The position numbers and the translations under genes were made by a program. A stretch of DNA of 64,000 nt, from contig WWBZ02000051.1 of the NCBI GenBank assembly GCA_011503125.2, positions 2,232,001-2,296,000 of the forward strand, in the 5' to 3' direction. A model generated the notes under the pieces. It was given only the letters and a program-made list of their open reading frames with translations. It made no database searches and was not told the DNA's origin. Shown one piece after another: positions 57,681 through 64,000 of the stretch (positions within the stretch are counted from its first letter, which is position 1; every line of letters starts with the position of its first letter). The stretch comes from Botryosphaeria dothidea. Taxonomy: Eukaryota; Ascomycota; Dothideomycetes; Botryosphaeriales; Botryosphaeriaceae.

Positions 57681-58423
57681 TCAACCCCTTGCCCTCCACA
57701 CGCCACCAACCTCACCGGAAACGGCGCTCATCACACTGCCCCTGCGTCCTACCATCTCCTCGACCTCCCCATCCGCCTCAACCTCGTCCTCTCCCGCCGT
57801 CACGAGCGCCAGCACCTCATGCCCAACCGCACTCCCCACAAGCGCCCCGCTCACCGCCCACACACCCGCCACCCTCACGACGTCCTCGACGCCGAAGCCC
57901 AGGCCCAAGCCCGCCGTGACGCCCATCAGCAGGCCCGCGGCCAGCAACGCGTCCTGGTGGGCGTCGCCGCGGGCGCGGCGGTGGGCGTACAGCATGGCGG
58001 CGGAGACGAGGTAGATGGCGACGGCGGCGAGGAAGACGGGGCGGGGGATCTCGGTGATGAAGTGGGAGGGCTGGTGGTTGGGGTGGGAGCAGGGCATGCG
58101 CGAGAGGTCGAGGAGGTGCTGCAGCCAGACGGGGTGGCGGTAGAGCGAGATGAGCAGGGCCGAGCAGAAGGTGCTGGTGGCGGTGGCGATGGTGGTGAGG
58201 AGCGAGGCCGTCGTCGCCTCGTAGGCGGCGTCGAGGAGCTCTGTTGTGGTGGTGTCCTCGGCCACGGTGGCCGTGGGGGCCAAAAGAGGGCGGAGCTCGC
58301 CTTTCTCCAGGTCGGTGCTGCGCGGACAAGGGACGCGTTAGAACGAATAGGGGGACGTTGTCGGGATCATGGTGCTGGCAAAAAAGAAACTTACGGCGGC
58401 TCCATGGTCTTGGGAGAGGTCAT
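57681..58423 (-). CDS. Small multi-pass membrane protein, unknown function
   Basis: Minus-strand exons 58423-58395 and 58317-57681, with a 77-bp intron (gtaagttt...cgcgcag), give 221 residues. The spliced start reads TSPKTMEPPTDLEKGELRP; the unspliced frame has no ATG start. Three or four hydrophobic segments are visible (LLTTIATATSTFCSALLISL, PVFLAAVAIYLVSAAMLYA, ALLAAGLLMGVTAGLGLGF and VAGVWAVSGALVGSAVGHEV), then an acidic tail. I do not recognise the family. The plus-strand frame at 57819-58472 is its shadow. Confidence 0.7.
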
Positions 58424-60606
58424 TTTTGGGTGCGGCGCGGGCCGGGGGGATCTTGCGGAGGGCTTTGCTTGATAGGGCTTCGCGGTGGCGAATTCAGGAT
58501 AAGACTCGATGCCTAAGACCTTGATGGCCTTCCGGAAGCGGCAGTAGTAGAGGTACGAGTAGGGGCGATCTGACGGGATGCACGGTCAGCGGGATCTTGC
58601 ATGGATCAGTGCGATCGAAATGTTTCACAAACATGAATATTCCGGCTGTGCGTTATTCGCGTCCAACTCAGCGTGTCCGAAGGATGATTCTTCGTCGCGA
58701 TGTTGATGAGAGTTATGTTCGAGGACTCCCGAAGACAGGAGAAGGCGGCGTTGTGAAATAGGGGCTCTGTGGTAATCGCATTGGTTCGGTTGGCCAGCAA
58801 ATCCGAGATTGAGCGAGTCAATTGGTTCTGGAGATCTCTCCCCTGCAGGCGACCCGCCCGGGCATTGGTCCGAGGAGCTCGAGAGTGAGACACTTTCTAG
58901 GTTCAGAGCCGAGTTTATTTCCGGCGATATTGGAGCTGGCTCCGTGAAAGACCCACGAGAGAAGCTGGGGAAGTCAGAGTCTGCTCACTGTCGCCGGTAA
59001 AGGTTCCAATCGTACCTACAGCATCCAAGCTCAGCTGGCGACGAAGCATTGTCAAAGCTCGACTGGTCTTGCTGGGTATCCATCATGAGGTCTTTGCGTA
59101 CTGTTCGACAAACAGATAGATCGCCGTTTGATGTGAGATTGATTTCTGCTAACGCGACAAGGTGATCAATTTAGCCAGTTCCTAGGCGATAAGGCTGAGG
59201 CGGTGCTCCGTTTTGGGAGGCGGTATACGAAACGAATTGCCACGTCAGGGGTGGAGAATATCTGCGGGAGGCTCAAAACAGTAACGGTAAAGAATTTCCA
59301 GAATCTAGATCAGTGGGCCATCTCGGCTATCTGCGGCACGTAATGGCGCCAGCCTTCTACTGTGGCTGTCGGGGCGTTAACCATTCCCATGTAAAAAGAG
59401 TGACATGACACGACGTTTACCGCCCCTTTGGAGACGAGTACGCGTCTGTGAGGATATGAGGTGACCGAGAGGCTGCGACATCGCAGCAATGCACTAGCAA
59501 ACTCACTTGAACTTGATCTTCATGCCCCAAGATGAAGCAGTGACACTGTTCAGAAGCCATCGTCCATCCTGAATACTCTGTCCTCATAGCTCGGGATTCG
59601 ATTACCCAGGTCTGATCAGCTCCAGCGGAAACTGTTAGTATAGGAAGTTAATCGTGTGTTCGGATGCTGCTCTCATCCTCCAGCCCCATTCTCGCGTGCT
59701 TCTCTGGGGGGTATGACCAGGATAGCACGGGCCATATACACGCTGTAAAACATTCGGTCTGGACTGCATCCTCAGGGCCCGCGATTCTTTCCGGCTGCAT
59801 ACTGCTGTTCCACCTGCGGCGGCGGGAACGGCCCCGGGGTTCAGGCAAGCATGGTGTCTGGCAGATGGGATCTGCATAGATGCATGAAGCACAGCGTGGC
59901 AGGACCAGAAGAGCCGGTCTATTGTTTTAGAACGGGTCCATTGTCGGAACAAATATCAAAAGGTTCTCATTGGCTTGGGCATCACTTCATCCCTATACCT
60001 GCAGGTCGAACTTCAGAATGTCTAGGGCTTACCGGATGCCTTGCAGGTTTATCGAGCCAACCATGGCTTTCTTAAACAAAATCCACTGGATAGTAGCTTT
60101 GCGAGGGAACGTGCAATTGCATTTGCAGAAAACCCAATTGCAGGAGTACCATACAAATGGCGGACGTGCTGTGCGTTGACTGATGTGTGTGCTGAACCTT
60201 GTCGAACATGGTGGAACGATGCGCAGAGTATGCTGGTTGTTGTGGTGCCATGTCACATGCGTAAAGTCGTGGTTGTTGTGAGATGAGGAAGTCGGAGATG
60301 GTCCGGTGATGGAGTGGGTGGGAGGAGAGCGGGCGGGCATGGCGTCAGCGAATCACATTTGCCAGGGAACATGTCCACTCCGACTTCCGTCACCGTTCAC
60401 CGTCGCCGCCGCCGCCGCCTGGAGTCCAGTCAGACTTGCGCCACGCCCATTTTTATTCGCAAGATTTCTCTCCATTCCAACCTGCCAAATCTTCTCTGCC
60501 TCACCGCGCCGCCGACCGCATCGTCCAGCCCGCCTGATAAGAGGCGCGCGACAAGCACCGCAGCCGTCCCGTCATCCCGCCGCCCCCACGACTATCTCCG
60601 CAACTC
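58424..60606. other. Intergenic, no supported gene
   Basis: A divergent promoter region between the membrane protein gene (minus) and the RBR ligase gene (plus). The short frames (58606-58893, 59635-59952, 60029-60340, 60306-60676) match nothing known. The pyrimidine-rich stretch just upstream of 60607 looks like a 5' leader. Confidence 0.4.
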
Positions 60607-62505
60607 ATGGCCGACACGACCGACGATGAACGCGAAGAAGAGCTTTCCTCCATTGCAGCTATTTTCCCCGAGCTAGCATTGGATCCTCAGAATCCTTTCA
60701 AGGCCTCCATCGATCTTGCCGTCGCGCCTTCCTCTCCACTCGCCGTCACATTTCCGCCTGCTGTCGATGGCGCTCCGCCCACATCTCTCCCCACGCCACC
60801 CGCCTCTGACAACGAGGGCCCATTCTCCGTCGCAGGAGTTCCAAAAGCACCCGTTAACGAGATCCACCGCCTCTCATACCTACCACCGCTGCGACTGCAA
60901 GTAACGTTGCCCGACGGCTACCCCGCCGAGAAGCCGCCACACTTCGATATCTCGACCTCGCCTACATGGCTGCCCGATACTACACTGAAGAAGCTGGTTG
61001 ACGAAGGGCCTGTGCTGTGGGAGGAATATGGACGCGGACAGGTCGTTTTCGCCTACATCGACTTCCTCCAGCAGGCCGCCGAGCGCTGTTTCGACTTGGT
61101 CGGCGATGAGGGTGCCATCATTGAGGCCGCCGAGGAGATGAAGATACCCCTGTTGGACTACGATATCAAGGCCAAGCGTGAGAAGTTCGAGAAGGAAACT
61201 TTCGATTGCGGCGTCTGTCTTGAGCCGAAGAAAGGGACCGTCTGCCATCGCCTCATGCGCTGCGGTCACGTCTTCTGCGTTTCTTGCCTCCAGGATTTCT
61301 ACACAAACTGCATCAAGGAGGGAGACGTCTCAGCCGTCAAGTGTCTTGATCCGACATGCGGAAAAGAAGACAGGAAAAATGGCAACAAGAAGAAATCGGA
61401 GCGGACTATCAACCCTGGGGAGCTGCTTCAAATTCCGATTGAGCCCGACATGGTCAAGCGCTACGTTGAGATGAAGCGCAAGAAGAAGTTGGAGGCAGAC
61501 AAGGACACCGTATATTGCCCGCGGAAATGGTGCCAGGGACCTGCTCGTTCGAAGAAGTACCCGAAGATCACCGACCTCTCCCAGCTCGTCGACTCCGACT
61601 CCGAAGGCGAAGACGAATCCGGTTCTCCGCCCCGAGACAGGGTCGAAGAGCAGATGCGTGGTTCCAAATCGGGCGATCGTCTGGCCGTCTGTGAAGACTG
61701 CGAGTACGCTTTCTGTCGTGTCTGCCTGGCAGGCTGGCACGGCGAATTCATCCGCTGCTACCCACGGAACGCTACCGAATTGACCGAGGAGGAGCAGGCA
61801 TCCTACGATTATCTCCGCCTGCACACCTCACAATGTCCGACTTGCTCTTCGCCATGTCAGAAGACCCATGGTTGCAACCACATGTGCTGCTTCCAATGTC
61901 GAACCCATTTTTGCTATCTCTGCGGTGCCTGGCTCGATCCGAACAATCCATACCAGCACTTCAACAACAAAAAGACGGACTGCTATATGCGTCTCTGGGA
62001 GCTTGAGGAAGGCGATGAGGGTAACGGCGGCGCCCGCTTCGAAGGCGCTCGCGGCTGGGAAGCCGCCATCGCCGCGGCCAACGAGGCAGACGCTCATGCT
62101 GTTCAGGCCGCTGAAAATCCCGCTGCACCTCCTGCTCCGAACCAAAATAATCCCGCAATGCCACCCGCTCCAATGCCGCCCCGCGCCGACGTGGATCCGC
62201 CCTTGATTGTGGCCATGAACCAGCTCAGGGTCGCGGGACCGCAGGACCAGCGTCGCCCTCATCCGAACCAGAATAATCGGGATGCTAACGCCAATCAGGC
62301 TCGGCGCGCAGGACGTCCTGCTGGTGGGGATGGGGCGGATGGTGCTGGCGGCCGGCACGTGCGATTCCACGGCAACGCTCGGGTTGGACAGGATGATGCG
62401 CTACAGCGTTTCCTGGCAGCTGCTCAGGCGGATGAAGAGGATGGATGGGATAGCGACGAGCTGGATGATAATGGAGACGGAGCGTGGGAGATTCCAGAGC
62501 GGTGA
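60607..62505 (+). CDS. ITT1: RWD-RBR E3 ubiquitin ligase (Itt1/RNF14 type)
   Basis: A single exon of 632 residues from ATG 60607. The N-terminal RWD domain covers residues about 8-165 (EEELSSIAAIF; LPDGYPAEKPP). RING1 begins at Cys201 (CGVCL...CGHVFCVSCL). The IBR is around 304-385 (CPRKWC...CEDCEYAFCRVCLAGWH), with an acidic insertion between. RING2 is 410-439 (CPTCSSPC..HGCNHMCC..C..FCYLC), in which Cys423 of HGCNHM aligns with the catalytic Cys of RBR ligases. A low-complexity Pro/Asn/Ala tail ends acidic. The family transfers ubiquitin through a thioester on that Cys; relatives act in translation-linked quality control and transcription. No lesion seen. Confidence 0.92.
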   Translation: MADTTDDEREEELSSIAAIFPELALDPQNPFKASIDLAVAPSSPLAVTFPPAVDGAPPTSLPTPPASDNEGPFSVAGVPKAPVNEIHRLSYLPPLRLQVTLPDGYPAEKPPHFDISTSPTWLPDTTLKKLVDEGPVLWEEYGRGQVVFAYIDFLQQAAERCFDLVGDEGAIIEAAEEMKIPLLDYDIKAKREKFEKETFDCGVCLEPKKGTVCHRLMRCGHVFCVSCLQDFYTNCIKEGDVSAVKCLDPTCGKEDRKNGNKKKSERTINPGELLQIPIEPDMVKRYVEMKRKKKLEADKDTVYCPRKWCQGPARSKKYPKITDLSQLVDSDSEGEDESGSPPRDRVEEQMRGSKSGDRLAVCEDCEYAFCRVCLAGWHGEFIRCYPRNATELTEEEQASYDYLRLHTSQCPTCSSPCQKTHGCNHMCCFQCRTHFCYLCGAWLDPNNPYQHFNNKKTDCYMRLWELEEGDEGNGGARFEGARGWEAAIAAANEADAHAVQAAENPAAPPAPNQNNPAMPPAPMPPRADVDPPLIVAMNQLRVAGPQDQRRPHPNQNNRDANANQARRAGRPAGGDGADGAGGRHVRFHGNARVGQDDALQRFLAAAQADEEDGWDSDELDDNGDGAWEIPER

Positions 62506-63293
62506 CTACATGGCAGGACAGATGGCGCGGTTGATCGTAATGGGCATCGAAGGTGATTTTGGTTGTCGCTTGCATTGCGCGGAGTTCTTTTGTCATTTTG
62601 GAACATGGCATGCGGATGGTCAGCATGACCAGGTGTAGGGCGTTTATCCATGATTCCCACGGGACTTCAAGGACCTTCTTTATTTTTATTTTCATCTGTT
62701 TGAGACGAAGAGCTCGTACATTTGCTTAGGTATAGTGAAGTAAATAACGGAGAATCTCACATGACCGTTCTGAGTTCACTGCTGAGTTCATACTTCTCTG
62801 CTTACTTAAATAGTCACTAAAGCCCTGTGCGATAGTGCCCTTATGTGTTTGATCAGCGATCGCACCTTCAATGCTGTCGGCGACCTAGTATAATGGTAAG
62901 GGCAACCCAAGATCAACTGTGAGAAGACTGGGACACTGAGTGCCGATACAGGATTGTGTGAGGGCAGAAAACGGCAGTGGTATTTCTAAGTTGGGTAATT
63001 GAAGAACCCCAACAGCACAGCTATCCATACAGACCTTTGAGGAGCTGATTGGCAGTCGTCGTGACGGAGAAGAAGAGGAAAAGACAAAAGACAAAACTTT
63101 TCATGGCAAGACACGAGCTCGCCGCCAACCTAGAACTCCCAAACACCTCAATGCCAAAAGCCGCAGCCTTGCTCACCTCCCCAACATCTCCCAGCATCCC
63201 GACCAGTACCTTCCTGCCAGCAAGGCAAGCAACTGAAAAGGGCAGACTGGGAGGCAATAGGGTCAATGAGCAAAGGCCTTGGCAACACCCCGC
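62506..63293. other. Intergenic between convergent genes
   Basis: 3' flanks of the RBR ligase gene (plus) and the acidic-tract gene (minus). Nothing supported. A tRNA A-box-like stretch near 62887 lacks a B box. Confidence 0.45.
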
Positions 63294-64000
63294 TCACAAA
63301 TCCCCAAACACCCGCAACACCTCCCTCAGCACCGCCTGAAGGACCTGCGAGTTCAACAACGACATCTCCAGATCCTCAGATGTCGTCCCCACCACCATCT
63401 TCACCACCTTCCTCGCCCTGGCCCACTGCCCCAACGCCCCCATGCTCTCTCCTCCTTTTCCGCGCTCCTCTCCCTCCTCTTCGTCCACCTCCACCCACAC
63501 CCCCCTCCCGTACAACCCCTCCCACAGTCCCTCCAGCTTCTCCGTCAAGAACGGCTCCACCACCCTCCTCCGCTTCGTCCGCCTCTCGTACTCCCCGTCA
63601 CGCCCTCCTTGCCAGTACGCACCCAGCCGGCTGCCGCCGCCGACCGTCCAGACGGCAGAAGACGGCGTCCAGGTCGGCACGCGCAGGCGCGCCGTCAGGA
63701 CCGGGCGGGGGATTGGTCCGCGCTTGCGCTTGCCCAGGGTGGAAGCCACGGTGGTGGTGGTGCTGCTGCTGACGCTGCCGCCGCCAGAGATGAAGGGGAC
63801 GGATGGGCCGAAGGAGGCGAAGGAGAAGAGGGGTGGTGCGTCGGGAAGGTTGTCATCGTCGTCGTCTTCTTCTTCTTCTTCTTCTTCTTCGTCGTCGTCG
63901 TCGTTGAAGTGGTGGTGGCGGTTGGTGGGTGCGACAGCGGCTGGAGGCGCTGAGGCGGAGAAGACGTTGTTGGTGGTGAAGGTGGCAGACCAGCTGCCGA
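63294..64000 (-). CDS. C-terminal part of an acidic-tract protein (start outside window)
   Basis: The minus frame is open from the right edge to a stop at 63296-63294, about 234 residues. The GTG near 63749 is not a start; the frame runs on upstream through TTTTVASTLGKRKRGP to the window end. Features: a His run, an Asp/Glu tract encoded at about 63840-63905, PLFSFASFGPSVPF, the basic GKRKRGP (possible nuclear signal), RRTKRRRVVEPFL, then a helical C-terminus (MSLLNSQVLQAVLREVLRVF). The basic and acidic patches suggest a nuclear protein. Family not recognised. Confidence 0.6.
   Translation of the reverse strand, partial: GSWSATFTTNNVFSASAPPAAVAPTNRHHHFNDDDDEEEEEEEEDDDDDNLPDAPPLFSFASFGPSVPFISGGGSVSSSTTTTVASTLGKRKRGPIPRPVLTARLRVPTWTPSSAVWTVGGGSRLGAYWQGGRDGEYERRTKRRRVVEPFLTEKLEGLWEGLYGRGVWVEVDEEEGEERGKGGESMGALGQWARARKVVKMVVGTTSEDLEMSLLNSQVLQAVLREVLRVFGDL
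63864..63905. repeat. GAA/GAC-type codon repeat
   Basis: TTC and GTC units on the plus strand encode an Asp-Glu-Asp tract on the minus strand. Length variation between strains is likely. Confidence 0.8.

Noticed and set aside
57819..58472. 217-codon plus-strand frame
   Set aside because: Antisense of the small membrane protein gene; Gly/Val/Arg-rich shadow composition.
62881..62960. tRNA-like stretch (TAGTATAATGGTAAG resembles an A box)
   Set aside because: No B box (GGTTCGA-type) follows and no acceptor stem pairs at the expected distance.
1..64000. CRISPR array or prokaryotic operon features
   Set aside because: No regularly spaced repeats were seen; spliced genes and fungal families make the window eukaryotic.

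Overview
This window comes from a filamentous ascomycete (Pezizomycotina). Genes are split by 44-104 bp GT-AG introns. The protein families are typical of moulds: 2EXR/F-box-like, DUF3433, DUF6594, ULD-type, Zn2Cys6 regulator, P450, BBE-type oxidase. The transposon relics are a LINE, short solo LTRs and hAT-type MITEs. I could not fix the genus.

Layout. (1) 1-2.8 kb: two tandem 2EXR-type paralogues, the first cut by the window edge, each with a short conserved Cys-rich last exon. (2) 3.1-14.6 kb: what looks like a dead secondary-metabolism cluster. It holds an Old Yellow Enzyme fragment with a hAT-type MITE at its edge, a P450 with an in-frame stop, and a C2H2+Zn2Cys6 regulator broken by a stop, a frameshift and two transposon insertions with target-site duplications. 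It also holds a linalool dehydratase/isomerase-like gene with one in-frame TGA, and an intact HSL-type alpha/beta hydrolase. (3) 15.6-19.6 kb: a 5'-truncated LINE with a 12-bp target-site duplication, a solo LTR and a decayed ULD-type gene. (4) 20.0-26.5 kb: three apparently intact conserved genes on the minus strand: an RNA ligase, a dolichyldiphosphatase and a Rax1-like RGS membrane protein. (5) 29.9-47.2 kb: accessory genes. They are a decayed BBE oxidase, a decayed DUF3433 membrane protein carrying a third LTR copy, an intact F-box protein, an intact membrane glycoprotein, an intact alpha/beta hydrolase, a DUF6594 gene with a one-base frameshift, and a small retropepsin-fold-like gene. (6) 47-64 kb: gene-poor. 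It has a Ser/Pro-rich protein with a retropepsin-like C-terminal part, a small membrane protein, an RWD-RBR ubiquitin ligase (Itt1/RNF14 type) and the C-terminal part of an acidic-tract protein that runs off the right edge.

The most interesting part is 3.1-14.6 kb, plus perhaps the BBE oxidase at 30 kb. OYE, P450, BBE oxidase, Ldi-like enzyme, hydrolase and a dual-zinc-finger regulator together suggest a terpenoid-type or related tailoring pathway. It was lost by point nonsense changes (several explainable as CGA to TGA) and by insertions. Removing the two insertions from the regulator restores an open frame across both sites. Exon joins below were worked out by hand from splice signals, frame and family similarity, with no alignment or transcript data.
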